In this document: piece by piece, positions 43,533 to 52,154 of the stretch
How positions within the stretch are numbered: the first letter of the stretch is position 1
Layout: every line of letters starts with the position of its first letter
Assembly (NCBI RefSeq): GCF_036867135.1
Contig: NZ_JBAJIJ010000002.1
Span: 62,001 to 126,000 of the forward strand
Length of the DNA stretch: 64,000 bases
Direction of reading: 5' to 3'
Source of the DNA: Aeromicrobium sp. Sec7.5
Lineage (GTDB): Bacteria > Actinomycetota > Actinomycetes > Propionibacteriales > Nocardioidaceae
The notes under the pieces: model-generated
What the model was told of the DNA's origin: nothing
The model's database searches: none
The model's input: the letters and a program-made list of their open reading frames with translations, nothing else
Program-made: the position numbers and the translations under genes

Positions 43533-44693
43533 GTGACCGACCTGGCCCACCTCCTGCACGCGACGCGCGACCTCCCGGCGCCGCTGGCGGTCCTCGACGG
43601 GGTCGCGCTCGAGGCGAACCTGGCCGACCTCGCCCGGCGGGCCGCCGGTGTGCCGGTCCGCGTCGCCACCAAGTCAGTGCGTGTGCGCTCGGTCATCGAC
43701 CGGGCCCTGGCGCACGACGCGTTTCGTGGGCTCATGACCTACTCCCTCGCCGAGAGCGTGTGGCTCGCCGACCTCGGCCACGACGACATCCTGCTGGCCT
43801 ATCCCAGCGTGAACGGGCCGGCGCTGCGTGACCTCGCCGCCGAGCAGCACCGGCGAGCTGCGATCACGCTCATGGTCGACTCCCTGGACTCCCTCGACGC
43901 GATCGACGGTGTCCTCGGGGTGCAGCACCCGCCGATCCGCGTGTGTCTCGACGTCGACGCCTCGCTGCGGATCGGTCCGATCCACCTCGGCGTGCGCCGC
44001 TCCCCCGTGCACACCGCCAAGCAGGCGCGCCGGGTCGCCGAGGCGATCGCCCGTCGCCCCGGCTTCGAGCTCGTCGGCGTGATGTTCTACGACGCCCAGA
44101 TCGCCGGCCTCCAGGACACCTCGCCCGCGGTCCGCCTCGTCAAGAAGCGCTCGGCCGCCGAGCTCGCCGAGCGTCGGTCCGCCGTCGTCGAGACCGTGCG
44201 CGCCGTGGCGGACCTCGATCTGGTCAACGCCGGGGGCACGGGCAGCCTCGAGGTCACCGGCCAAGATCCCGCGATCACCGAGCTCACGGCCGGCTCCGGG
44301 CTGTTCTGTCCGACCCTGTTCGACGGCTACGACGCGTTCGAGGCCCGCCCTGCCGCCTTCTTCGCCCTCGACGTCGTCCGCCGCCCGGCACGCGGGATCG
44401 CCACGTGCTTCAGCGGCGGCTACATCGCCTCCGGGCCGGCCGGCGACGCGCGTGTGCCCACCCCGGTCTTCCCCGCGGGCCTGTCCCTGATCGGCACCGA
44501 AGGCACCGGCGAGGTGCAGACACCCGTCACCGGCAAGGCCGCGCGCACCCTCCGGCCCGGAGACCGTGTGCTGTTCCGGCACGCCAAGGCCGGCGAGATG
44601 TGCGAGCGGTTCGACGCCGCCCACCTCGTCGACGCCGCGGGCGCAGTCGAGTCACACCCGACCTACCGCGGCGAGGGGAAGAACTTCGGATGA
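43533..44693 (+). CDS. Alanine racemase N-domain protein (D-threonine aldolase-like amino acid deaminase/aldolase)
   Basis: A 386-residue fold-type III PLP protein. The PLP lysine lies in VRVATKSVR (about residue 48). A C-terminal D-serine-dehydratase-like domain is marked by FCPTLFDGYDAF, CFSGGYIASG and HAKAGEMCERF, where H and C can bind the metal of D-threonine aldolases. It probably cleaves or deaminates a beta-hydroxy amino acid; substrate unknown. The GTG start has CATACT 6 nt upstream. It overlaps the following lactone oxidase gene by 4 nt, a pairing that implies a shared pathway. Confidence 0.82.
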   Translation: MTDLAHLLHATRDLPAPLAVLDGVALEANLADLARRAAGVPVRVATKSVRVRSVIDRALAHDAFRGLMTYSLAESVWLADLGHDDILLAYPSVNGPALRDLAAEQHRRAAITLMVDSLDSLDAIDGVLGVQHPPIRVCLDVDASLRIGPIHLGVRRSPVHTAKQARRVAEAIARRPGFELVGVMFYDAQIAGLQDTSPAVRLVKKRSAAELAERRSAVVETVRAVADLDLVNAGGTGSLEVTGQDPAITELTAGSGLFCPTLFDGYDAFEARPAAFFALDVVRRPARGIATCFSGGYIASGPAGDARVPTPVFPAGLSLIGTEGTGEVQTPVTGKAARTLRPGDRVLFRHAKAGEMCERFDAAHLVDAAGAVESHPTYRGEGKNFG

Positions 44694-45997
44694 GATCTGG
44701 ATCCACGACCACCTGGACCAACTGGGCGGGCAACGTCCGCACGTCCCCGGTCTCGATCGAGCGTCCCGCCTCCACCGCGGACGTGCAGGCGGTCGTCGCC
44801 CGGGCGGCACGCGACGGCCTCCGGGTCAAGGCCCACGGGGCCGGCCACTCCTTCACCGCGATCGCGGCGACCGACGGCATCGCGCTGAGCCTCGAGCGCA
44901 TGAACCGCGTGCTCGACCACGACGCCACGACGGGCCTGGTCCGGGTCCAGGCCGGCATCTCCTTGCACGAGCTGAACCCTCGACTGAAGGCGCTCGGGCT
45001 GGCGCTGCCCAACCTCGGCGACGTCGACCCGCAGTCGGTCGCCGGAGCGATCTCCACCGGCACCCACGGCACTGGCGGCCGGCTGCGCGGCATCGCCGCA
45101 GCGGTGGCCGGCCTCCAGCTGGTCACCGGCGACGGCGAGGTCCTCGAGGTCGGCGCGGACCACCCGTGGGCGAAGGCCGTGCCGGTGAGCCTCGGCGCAC
45201 TCGGCATCGTCACCGAGGTCACGCTGCAGTGCGTGCCGGCCTTCCTGCTGCAGGCCCGGGAGGAGCCGGCGACGCTGCCCGACCTCGTCGGGCGTCTCGA
45301 CGAGCTGGCCGACGACGACCACGCCGAGTTCTACTGGTTCCCGCACACCGAGAAGGCGCTGCTCAAGCGCAACTCCCGGGTGCCGGAGGGCACGCCGCCC
45401 GCTCCGCTCGGGCGGCTGCGTCACTGGTGGGACGACGAGCTGCTGTCCAACACCCTCTACGAGCGGGTGCAGCGCGTCGCCGCGCGCCGGCCCGGGCTCG
45501 TCCCGCGCATCAACGCGATGTCGGGATCGATGCTGGGCGCCCGCACCTACACGTCGGACTCCTACGACGTGTTCGTCTCACCGCGCCGAGTGCGGTTCCG
45601 CGAGTCGGAGTTCGCCGTGCCCCGGGACGCGCTGGTGTCGGTCATCGAGGAGCTGCAGACCTGGTTCGCGGCCCGGCACGAGCTTGTCTCGTTCCCGATC
45701 GAGGTCCGTTTCACGGCCGCCGACGACGTCTGGATGTCGACCGGTCACGGGCGCGACAACGCCTACGTCGCGGTGCACCAGTACCACCGCACCGACCCGA
45801 CGCGGTACTTCGCCGCGGCCCAGGAGATCTTCACGGCCCACGAGGGCCGTCCCCACTGGGGCAAGATGCATACCCTTGGTACCAGCTACCTCCAGGGTCG
45901 TTACTCGAGGTTCGAGGACTTTCTCGCCGTTCGCGACGAGCTCGACCCGAGGCGTCGCTTCACGAACTCGTACCTGGACCAGGTGCTCGGGGGCTGA
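44690..45997 (+). CDS. FAD-linked oxidase, D-arabinono-1,4-lactone oxidase family
   Basis: A 435-residue flavoprotein of the VAO/ALO group. The FAD-binding part (about residues 15-185) has VKAHGAGHSFTAIAATDG, with the His-Ser that contacts or binds FAD, and GAISTGTHGTGGRL. The C-terminal ALO domain (about 200-435) ends with the family pattern GRPHWGKMHTL and DELDPRRRFTNSYLDQVLG. Members oxidise sugar lactones or polyols such as L-gulonolactone or alditols, with O2 or another acceptor. The ATG overlaps the upstream gene's stop. A perfect 18-bp hairpin spans its stop codon. Confidence 0.9.
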   Translation: MRSGSTTTWTNWAGNVRTSPVSIERPASTADVQAVVARAARDGLRVKAHGAGHSFTAIAATDGIALSLERMNRVLDHDATTGLVRVQAGISLHELNPRLKALGLALPNLGDVDPQSVAGAISTGTHGTGGRLRGIAAAVAGLQLVTGDGEVLEVGADHPWAKAVPVSLGALGIVTEVTLQCVPAFLLQAREEPATLPDLVGRLDELADDDHAEFYWFPHTEKALLKRNSRVPEGTPPAPLGRLRHWWDDELLSNTLYERVQRVAARRPGLVPRINAMSGSMLGARTYTSDSYDVFVSPRRVRFRESEFAVPRDALVSVIEELQTWFAARHELVSFPIEVRFTAADDVWMSTGHGRDNAYVAVHQYHRTDPTRYFAAAQEIFTAHEGRPHWGKMHTLGTSYLQGRYSRFEDFLAVRDELDPRRRFTNSYLDQVLGG

Positions 45998-46015
45998 CCG
46001 AGCACCTGGTCCAGG
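45973..46015. terminator. Perfect 18-bp hairpin spanning the oxidase stop codon
   Basis: Arms 45973-45990 and 45998-46015 (core GGACCAGGTGCTCGG) are exact reverse complements; the 7-nt loop GGGCTGA contains the TGA stop. The left arm is coding. It lies between convergent genes (the AztD-like gene ends at 46024), so it may terminate both. Coding use of a terminator stem is notable. Confidence 0.85.
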
Positions 46016-46023
46016 GGTGCCGG

Positions 46024-47268
46024 TCAGTGCGAGTGGCCCTCGGACGACGAGGTGCCCACCACGACCAGGCGACCGGGCTTGCCGTCGACCTCGGCGGTGT
46101 CGAGCGCGTTCGTGGTCAGGTCGAGCGTGTGGATCGCACCGGCGAACGGGTCGGTGATCCACAGCGTGTCACCCGCGACGGCCAGGTACGGCCGGTCTTC
46201 CTTCCAGTCCTCGGTCTTGTCCCACGCGGCGATCGCCGGGACGGTCGTGACCGTGCCGCTCGCGAGATCGACGACCCGCAGGGCACCGTCGGTGCCGATC
46301 ACGATCGCGCGCCCCTCGCTCACGACGATGTTGCTGAACGGCGCACCCAGCTCGACGACGCTGGTGCTGCTCGCGGCGGTGTCGTACAGGGCGAGCTTGG
46401 TGTCGAGCTCGGGCTGGTCCTCGGCCGAGAGCGTGCCGGCCACGACCGGGCTGTCGTGGTCGGAGGCCAACGTGCCCGTGCCTGCGCCGTCCACCGGCGA
46501 GGCGATGTTGCGCGCCTGACCGCCGTCGACGAGCAGGACACCCGTGTCGCAGCCGAAGGCGTAGCCGGTCTCGCCGACGTGCGTCTCACCGTGCAGGCCC
46601 GGGCAGGTCTCGAAGCGGTCCGTCTCGGTGCCCGTGGCGTCGAGCACGGCCACGCCGGTGGCCTCGCCGTCGACCGCGACCGAGGCCAGGAATCCGCCGT
46701 CGGCGGTCGGGACCGCGACGCCGTGGTGCGGCTCGCCGATCTCGAACAGCTGGGGCTCGACCGTGCCGCCCTCGAGCTCGTCGTGGTCGAGGACACCGAA
46801 GGATCCCTCGTCGTCGTACCAGATCACGCTGCGCTCGTCGTCGCTGACCGCGTGGTACGAGAGGTGGTCGAGGGTCAGGTCGGTCTCGGTCGGGTCGGTC
46901 GTGAAGAAGTGGCCGTGGTCGCCGTGGGCCTCGACCCAGGTGCCGGCGTCGACCAGGCCGATCTGCTCGTCCTGGTGGGCCAGCGTGAAGACGTGTCGGC
47001 CGTCGGCCGCGGTCTGCACGTACGGTGCCGAGTCGGTCGCGATGGTTCCCTCGGACTCGATGGTGGCGGCGTCGAAGACCTCCACGTGGTCGGCGTAGGC
47101 CACCACGAGGCGCGGCGTGGCCTGGTCGACCTCGACGGGCTCGGGGACCGAGGCGGACTCGTCCGAGGCGTCGGTGTCGCTGCCGCAGGCGGCCAGGGAC
47201 AGGGCGATCGCGCCGAGCACGGCGGCGTGCCGGCGGCGAAGGGGGTGACGGGATGAGGAAGTGATCAT
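46024..47268 (-). CDS. aztD: AztD-like zinc metallochaperone, secreted lipoprotein
   Basis: A 414-residue lipoprotein with a beta-propeller-like repeat pattern. The signal peptide ends in LAACGSD (lipobox Cys near residue 29). Histidine clusters HGDHGHFF (about residue 120), EPHHGVAV, GLHGETH and the C-terminal EGHSH suit zinc binding. The layout matches AztD, which passes zinc to an AztC binding protein in the zinc ABC system; no aztABC genes are in this window. A Zur-box-like palindrome (47290-47304) lies just upstream, supporting zinc regulation. ATG 47268 is preferred; an in-frame GTG is at 47277. Confidence 0.78.
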   Translation of the reverse strand: MITSSSRHPLRRRHAAVLGAIALSLAACGSDTDASDESASVPEPVEVDQATPRLVVAYADHVEVFDAATIESEGTIATDSAPYVQTAADGRHVFTLAHQDEQIGLVDAGTWVEAHGDHGHFFTTDPTETDLTLDHLSYHAVSDDERSVIWYDDEGSFGVLDHDELEGGTVEPQLFEIGEPHHGVAVPTADGGFLASVAVDGEATGVAVLDATGTETDRFETCPGLHGETHVGETGYAFGCDTGVLLVDGGQARNIASPVDGAGTGTLASDHDSPVVAGTLSAEDQPELDTKLALYDTAASSTSVVELGAPFSNIVVSEGRAIVIGTDGALRVVDLASGTVTTVPAIAAWDKTEDWKEDRPYLAVAGDTLWITDPFAGAIHTLDLTTNALDTAEVDGKPGRLVVVGTSSSEGHSH

Positions 47269-47289
47269 GGGCGACACTTCACCAGTTCT

Positions 47290-47304
47290 TGAGAACGATT
47301 GTCA
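47290..47304. promoter_or_regulatory. Zur-box-like sequence TGAGAACGATTGTCA
   Basis: It matches the actinobacterial Zur consensus TGAAAATGATTTTCA at most positions and lies 22 bp upstream of the aztD-like start. A second overlapping GAGAA...TTCTC dyad (47291-47315) surrounds it. Zinc-replete Zur would repress the gene. Confidence 0.7.
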
Positions 47305-47324
47305 AACTCATTCTCGGCGATCAC

Positions 47325-47804
47325 TCAGGCGTCGAGCTGCTCCGCCCCCAGGCGTTTCAACAGGGCCGCCGAGAACCCCTTGCCCATCGACGCGAGCACG
47401 CCCTGCATCGTCGTCGTGACGGCCGGTCGAGCCAGGCGCGGCAGCGGCAGGTCGACCCGCACGCCGAGGTCGATCTTCAGGTGCGTGCCCTCGGGGACCT
47501 CCGTGAGGACGTACACGCCGTCGACGCCGGCACGCTCCCGCTGGCCCTCCGGCGGGTCGTGGACGAACTCGATCCGATGCGGCTCGTCGACCTCCAGCCG
47601 CACCGTGAAGGCCGGCGCCAGGCTCACCCCCAGGCCGGGCACGTTCTGGAGCTGCCACGACCAATGGTCGCCATCGGCCTCGATCCGCTCCACGAGCGGG
47701 GTCATCGCCGCGATGGCATCGGGGTCGACCAGCGCCTCCCACACCGCACTACGGTCGGCCGTGACGACCGCCTCGGACGTCCTGCGTGACTCGAACCAGG
47801 TCAT
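47325..47804 (-). CDS. SRPBCC (START/Bet v1-like) protein
   Basis: A 159-residue SRPBCC-fold protein predicted to have a hydrophobic ligand pocket. The fold pattern is SEAVVTADRSAVWEALVDPDAIAAMTPLVERIEADGDHWSW at the start, a beta-sheet with RIEFVHDPPEG and GVYVLTEVPEGTHLKIDL, and the long C-terminal helix TTTMQGVLASMGKGFSAALLKRLG. Function unknown. It is upstream of the AztD-like gene on the same strand with 56 bp between, occupied by the Zur-box-like site, so they are probably separate units. Confidence 0.8.
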   Translation of the reverse strand: MTWFESRRTSEAVVTADRSAVWEALVDPDAIAAMTPLVERIEADGDHWSWQLQNVPGLGVSLAPAFTVRLEVDEPHRIEFVHDPPEGQRERAGVDGVYVLTEVPEGTHLKIDLGVRVDLPLPRLARPAVTTTMQGVLASMGKGFSAALLKRLGAEQLDA

Positions 47805-47851
47805 GCCACCATCCTCACCGCGACGGGCCCAGCCCGCGCGGCGAGGACGCG

Positions 47852-48796
47852 TCAGCGGTGCTGCGAGATCGCGTAGAGCGCGATGCCGGCGGCGACGCCG
47901 GCGTTGAGGGACTCCAGGTCCGAGGCCATCGGGATGCTGACGAGCTGGTCGCAGTTCTCCGCCACCAGACGCGAGATGCCCTTGCCCTCGCTGCCGATCA
48001 CGACCACCAGAGGACCGTCGGCGAGCTCGAGGTCGGGCAGCGAGACGTCGCCGTCGGCCGCCAGCCCGATGACCATGACGCCAGCCTCCTGGTACGCCTT
48101 GATCTGGCGCGTGAGGTTGGTCGCGCGCGCCACCCGCACACGGGCGGCGGCACCGGCCGAGGTCTTCCAGGCGGACGCGGTCATCTGAGCCGAGCGACGC
48201 TCGGGGATCACGACGCCGTGGGCGCCGAAGCCGGAGGCCGAGCGGACCACGGCACCGAGGTTGCGCGGATCGGTGACGCCGTCGAGCACGACCACCAGCG
48301 GGTCCTCACCACGCTCCGCGGCCAGGTCGAGCAGGTCGTCGGGGTGCGCGTACTCGTAGGCGTTGAGCTTGGCGGCGATGCCCTGGTGCACGGCACCGGT
48401 CGTGAGCCGGTCGAGCTCGTTGCGCGTGATCTCGAGCATCGGCACGTGGTACTCCGACGACAGCCGGAAGATCTCGCGCAGCCGCTCGTCGCGCTCGATG
48501 CCCTCGGCGATGTAGAGACCGGCCACCGGCACCTTGGCGCGGAGCAGCTCGACGACCGAGTTGCGGCCCGCGACCCACTCGGGGCCGCCGTCGCTGCCCT
48601 TGCGCTTCGGCTTGGCCGCTTGGCGCTTGTCGGTGGCGCGCGCCATCTTGTAGGCCTTGTGGTTGGGGCGCTCCTCGGCCCGGGGCGTCGGCCCCTTGCC
48701 CTCGAGGCCCTGACGACGACGCCCACCCGACCCGGCGGTGGGGTTGCCCTTGCCGGACTTCTTGATGGCGCCTCGGCGCTGGCTGTTCCCTGGCAT
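47852..48796 (-). CDS. rlmB: 23S rRNA (guanosine 2'-O) methyltransferase RlmB/TrmH family
   Basis: A 314-residue SpoU/TrmH methyltransferase that 2'-O-methylates a guanosine in 23S rRNA. It has a long basic, low-complexity N-terminal tail (about residues 1-70), then the substrate-binding L30e-like domain (WVAGRNSVVELLRAKVPV), then the knotted SAM domain with VVVLDGVTDPRNLGAVVRSA, VVVIGSEGKGIS and IPMASDLESLNAGVAAGIALY. The ATG overlaps the cysS stop by one base (TAATG). The rlmB-cysS pair keeps the order of M. tuberculosis Rv3579c-Rv3580c. Confidence 0.94.
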   Translation of the reverse strand: MPGNSQRRGAIKKSGKGNPTAGSGGRRRQGLEGKGPTPRAEERPNHKAYKMARATDKRQAAKPKRKGSDGGPEWVAGRNSVVELLRAKVPVAGLYIAEGIERDERLREIFRLSSEYHVPMLEITRNELDRLTTGAVHQGIAAKLNAYEYAHPDDLLDLAAERGEDPLVVVLDGVTDPRNLGAVVRSASGFGAHGVVIPERRSAQMTASAWKTSAGAAARVRVARATNLTRQIKAYQEAGVMVIGLAADGDVSLPDLELADGPLVVVIGSEGKGISRLVAENCDQLVSIPMASDLESLNAGVAAGIALYAISQHR

Positions 48797-50202
48797 TACT
48801 GTCCCTTCACCGTCCACCGAGGGCCGTGTGGCGTGTCCTCGATCTCGATCCCGGCGGCCGTGAGCTGATCGCGCACCCGGTCGGCTGCCGCGAAGTCCTT
48901 GTCAGCACGCGCGGTCGCGCGCTGGTCCAACAGGTCGCCGATCAGGCTGTCGAGCGCGGCGTCGGCGCCCGAGGCGTCGTCGCGCGCGGCCCAGACCGGC
49001 GAGAGAGGGTCGACCCCGAGCACGTCGAGCATCGCCCGCACCTGCGCGAGCGTGGCGGCGAGCTCCGATCCGCCGGTGGAGAGCTGGCCATTGCCCCGGG
49101 TGACCACACCGTTCAGGACGGCCAGGGCCGCCGGGACCGCCAGGTCATCGTCCATCGCCGTCGCGAAGTCCTCGGGCACGCTGCCCGGCTCCCCCGGGCC
49201 CACCAGCTCGGCCGCACGGGTCACGAAACCGGCAATCCGCTCGAACGCCACGGCGGTCTCGCCGAGCGCCTCCTCGGAGTACTCGATGACCGAGCGGTAG
49301 TGCGCCGAGAGCAGGTAGTACCGCACCGCGATGGCGGGGAAGCGCTTGACGACCTCGCTGACCGAGAGCGTGTTGCCGACGCTCTTGGACATCTTCGCGC
49401 CACCGAGGTTCAGCATCGCGTTGTGCATCCACCGGCGTGCGAAGGCCTGGCCCGCCGCCGAGGACTGGGCCAGCTCGTTCTCGTGGTGGGGGAATCGCAG
49501 GTCGAGCCCGCCGCCGTGGATGTCGAACTCGTGGCCGAGGTACTTCGCGGCCATGGCCGAGCACTCCAGGTGCCAGCCGGGACGGCCGCGCCCCCAGGGC
49601 GTGGGCCAGCTGGCGGTCTCGGGCTCGCCGGCCTTGCTGCCCTTCCAGAGCGCGAAGTCCCGCGGATCACGCTTGCCCTCCGGGGGCGCGTCCTCGGCGG
49701 CCTGCATGTCGTCGACCTTCTGGTTGCTCAGCTCGCCGTAGGCCGGCCAGGAGCGGACGTCGAAGTAGACGTCGCCCGAGCCGTCGTCGGCCGCGTAGGC
49801 GTGGCCCCGCCCGATCAGCGTCTGCATCATCTCGATCATCTCGGGCACGTGACCTGTGGCGCGCGGCTCGTAGGTGGGCGGCGTGCACCCCAGCACCTCG
49901 TAGGCCGCGTGCAGCGCCCGTTCATTCTCGTAGGCGACGGCGTACCAGGGTCGGCCCTGCTCGGCGCCCTTCGCGATGATCTTGTCGTCGACGTCGGTGA
50001 CGTTGGCGATGATCGTGACCGCGTACCCGGCGCGCTCCAGCCAGCGCCGCAGGACGTCGAAGACGACCTCCTTGCGGATGTGGCCCAGGTGCGGCGGACC
50101 CTGCACCGTCAGGCCGCAGTGGTAGATGCTCACGTGCCCGGGGACCACCGGCACGAAGTCGGAGATCTCCCGGGTCGCAGAGTCATGCAGCCGCAAGGTC
50201 AC
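48796..50202 (-). CDS. cysS: Cysteinyl-tRNA synthetase
   Basis: A 468-residue class I aminoacyl-tRNA synthetase. The HIGH-type motif is GPPHLGHIR and KMSKS is AKMSKSVGN. The zinc ligands are the early cysteine in [13 protein letters not shown] and the FPHHENE histidines, the last giving cysteine specificity. DALR-like and C-terminal helical domains follow. It is not MshC, which is shorter. The GTG start has TAGGCT 6 nt upstream, a leaderless arrangement. It leads a cysS-rlmB operon and is divergent from ispF. Confidence 0.96.
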   Translation of the reverse strand: MTLRLHDSATREISDFVPVVPGHVSIYHCGLTVQGPPHLGHIRKEVVFDVLRRWLERAGYAVTIIANVTDVDDKIIAKGAEQGRPWYAVAYENERALHAAYEVLGCTPPTYEPRATGHVPEMIEMMQTLIGRGHAYAADDGSGDVYFDVRSWPAYGELSNQKVDDMQAAEDAPPEGKRDPRDFALWKGSKAGEPETASWPTPWGRGRPGWHLECSAMAAKYLGHEFDIHGGGLDLRFPHHENELAQSSAAGQAFARRWMHNAMLNLGGAKMSKSVGNTLSVSEVVKRFPAIAVRYYLLSAHYRSVIEYSEEALGETAVAFERIAGFVTRAAELVGPGEPGSVPEDFATAMDDDLAVPAALAVLNGVVTRGNGQLSTGGSELAATLAQVRAMLDVLGVDPLSPVWAARDDASGADAALDSLIGDLLDQRATARADKDFAAADRVRDQLTAAGIEIEDTPHGPRWTVKGQ

Positions 50203-50275
50203 CGCACCAGCCTATCGGCCTCGGACCCTCACCGGTTCCACCCGACGCCACAGCACCGTGCGGCATGATCGGAGC

Positions 50276-50743
50276 ATGAGAACCGGCATCGGCACCGACG
50301 TGCACCGGCTCGTGGACGGTCGGCCCCTCTGGGTCGCCGGGCTGCACTGGCCGGACGCCGACCGCGGGCTCGACGGCCACTCCGACGGCGACTGCGCGGC
50401 CCACGCCATGGTCGACGCCCTGCTGAGCGCCGCCGCACTGGGCGACATCGGCTCGGTCTTCGGGGTCGACGACCCCCGGCGCTCCGGCGCTTCGGGCGTG
50501 GAGTTCCTGCAGGAGACCGCCACGCGGGTCCGGGCCGCCGGGTTCGAGATCGCGAACGTCGCGGTGCAGGTCATCGGCAACGAGCCCCGGGTCGGCACCC
50601 GCCGGGACGAGGCCCAGTCCGCGCTCGGGCGTGCCATCGGTGCGCCGGTCAGCGTCTCCGGCACGACGACCGATGGCCTCGGGCTCACGGGCCGCGGCGA
50701 GGGCGTCGCCGCGATCGCGACGGCCCTCCTGCTGGTCTCCTGA
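50276..50743 (+). CDS. ispF: 2-C-methyl-D-erythritol 2,4-cyclodiphosphate synthase
   Basis: A 155-residue MEP-pathway enzyme making the cyclic diphosphate on the way to isoprenoids. Zinc ligands are in GTDVHRL (D8, H10) and GHSDGD (His); the C-terminal [18 protein letters not shown] is diagnostic. The ATG at 50276 has CATGAT 6 nt upstream. In M. tuberculosis the order carD-ispD-ispF-cysS-rlmB is colinear. Here ispF is on the opposite strand from both flanking genes and ispD is absent. Confidence 0.95.
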   Translation: MRTGIGTDVHRLVDGRPLWVAGLHWPDADRGLDGHSDGDCAAHAMVDALLSAAALGDIGSVFGVDDPRRSGASGVEFLQETATRVRAAGFEIANVAVQVIGNEPRVGTRRDEAQSALGRAIGAPVSVSGTTTDGLGLTGRGEGVAAIATALLLVS

Positions 50744-50760
50744 CCCACGTCCGCCCACGA

Positions 50761-50792
50761 CGAACGGCCGCACCCGAGGGTGCGGCCGTTCG
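50761..50792. terminator. Bidirectional terminator between ispF and carD
   Basis: Arms CGAACGGCCGCACC (50761-50774) and GGTGCGGCCGTTCG (50779-50792) form a perfect 14-bp stem with loop CGAG. It sits between the convergent ispF (ends 50743) and carD (ends 50809). Confidence 0.85.
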
Positions 50793-50808
50793 TACGAGGT
50801 GGAGCAGA

Positions 50809-51294
50809 TCAGCTGGCGAGGACCTCGTCGAGGCGGGCCTCAGCCTTGTCCTCGTTGGTGTTCTCGGCGAGCGCGAGCTCGGACACCAGGATCTGACGAG
50901 CCTTGGCGAGCATGCGCTTCTCGCCCGCGGACAGACCGCGGTCGTTGCCACGGCGCCACAGGTCGCGCACGACCTCGGAGACCTTCATGACGTCTCCGGA
51001 GTGCAGCTTCTCGAGGTTGGCCTTGTAGCGGCGCGACCAGTTGGTCGGCTCCTCGACGTGCTCGGCACGCAGCACGCTGAAGACCTTCTCGAGGCCCTCG
51101 GCGTCGACGACGTCACGCACACCCACGAGGTCGAGGTTGCAGGCGGGGACACGGACGACGAGGTCGTTCTGCGCGATGATGCGCAGCACGAGGTAGTCGC
51201 GGTCCTCTCCCTTGATCTTCCTGGTCTCGATGTCTTCGATCACTGCCGCCCCGTGGTTCGGGTAGACAACCGTTTCGCCGACCGTAAAAGTCAT
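50809..51294 (-). CDS. carD: CarD-family RNA polymerase-binding transcription regulator
   Basis: A 161-residue CarD protein that binds the RNA polymerase beta subunit and stabilises open complexes at rRNA and other promoters. The N-terminal Tudor-like RNAP-interaction domain has [21 protein letters not shown]; the helical DNA-binding C-terminus contains [28 protein letters not shown] with the promoter-wedging tryptophan W85. Length matches the mycobacterial protein. The 5' region has a dyad AGCACCT/AGGTGCT (51309-51347) and TAAACT as a possible -10. A bidirectional hairpin follows the gene. Confidence 0.96.
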   Translation of the reverse strand: MTFTVGETVVYPNHGAAVIEDIETRKIKGEDRDYLVLRIIAQNDLVVRVPACNLDLVGVRDVVDAEGLEKVFSVLRAEHVEEPTNWSRRYKANLEKLHSGDVMKVSEVVRDLWRRGNDRGLSAGEKRMLAKARQILVSELALAENTNEDKAEARLDEVLAS

Positions 51295-51457
51295 AGAGAA
51301 AGCACCTTTCCTAGAGAGCCCAGTTTACCACGCGGAACTCAGGTGCTTCTTGGCCGTTTTTCATTCCCTGGGCGGCGAACGATGGTCGGTGCGCGGCGGC
51401 ACACCGGAATTGGATAGGATCGGCCTCGTTGCCCGCCCCCCGCGAAAGGCCCTCGTC

Positions 51458-52057
51458 GTGCGTCTGCCCCGCCACCGCCGAACTCTTGCCGCCACCGCCC
51501 TCGTGGCCGCCGTGCTGTCGACCGGCGCCTGCGGCACCAGCTTCGACGCGCAGACGAACCAGCAGTACCAGGCCGCCGTGGGGGCCGACGACCGCGCCGC
51601 CGACGTCCAGGTCCTGAACGCGCTGCTCGTCGTCAGCACCAACGGCGCTGCCACCTTGTCGGCGACGCTCATCAACAAGACCGACAGCGACCAGCGACTC
51701 ACCTCGGCCACGCTCGTCGATGGCGATGGCAACGAGCTCGAGCTCGTGAGCACCGACTCCGAAGACCTCCAGATCGCCCCGAACCAGGCCCGCGCGCTCG
51801 GCCAGACCGAGGAGGCGGCTCGCCAGTCGCCCAGCAAGGTCTACACGACCAGCGGCATCGAGGACATCGGCCTCTACTTCACCTTGACCCTGACCTTCAG
51901 CGGTGCCGAGGACGTCGAGATCGCGATCCCCTCGGTCACGCGCACCTCGGTGTACGCCGACGTCGCCCTGCCCCCGGGCGCCGACCCGGGCGGCAACCTG
52001 AAGGCTCCGGGCGCCGAGGCCACCAAGAAGAACGCCGAGAACGAGGGCGCCCACTGA
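51458..52057 (+). CDS. Secreted lipoprotein of unknown function
   Basis: A 199-residue putative lipoprotein. The N-terminus is a basic signal peptide (RLPRHRRTLAATALVAAVLS) ending STGACG, a slightly atypical lipobox. The mature domain is beta-rich (VLNALLVVSTNGAATLSATLINK, LGLYFTLTLTFSG-like strands) and ends with a charged tail. It resembles small actinobacterial proteins with an Ig-like fold; no function assigned. TAGGAT lies at 51415-51420 and AAAGG about 9 nt before the GTG. It is divergent from carD. Confidence 0.7.
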   Translation: MRLPRHRRTLAATALVAAVLSTGACGTSFDAQTNQQYQAAVGADDRAADVQVLNALLVVSTNGAATLSATLINKTDSDQRLTSATLVDGDGNELELVSTDSEDLQIAPNQARALGQTEEAARQSPSKVYTTSGIEDIGLYFTLTLTFSGAEDVEIAIPSVTRTSVYADVALPPGADPGGNLKAPGAEATKKNAENEGAH

Positions 52058-52094
52058 CGAACCCTCGCCGGGCGCACTGACCGACGCCTCGCGA

Positions 52095-52140
52095 GAACGA
52101 CGAAGGGCCCCCACCGTGCGGTGGGGGCCCTTCGTCGTTC
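52095..52140. terminator. Bidirectional terminator between lipoprotein gene and phoU
   Basis: A perfect 21-bp stem: arms 52095-52115 and 52120-52140 (core GAAGGGCCCCCACC) with loop GTGC, followed on the plus strand by GGTGGG. It lies between convergent genes ending at 52057 and 52155. Confidence 0.88.
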
Positions 52141-52154
52141 GGTGGGAGGAGGAC

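Noticed and set aside
43000..47000. Genomic island inserted at tRNA-Thr
   Set aside because: The genes on both sides have normal base composition and are typical housekeeping or conserved actinobacterial genes; no integrase, phage or plasmid gene is seen.
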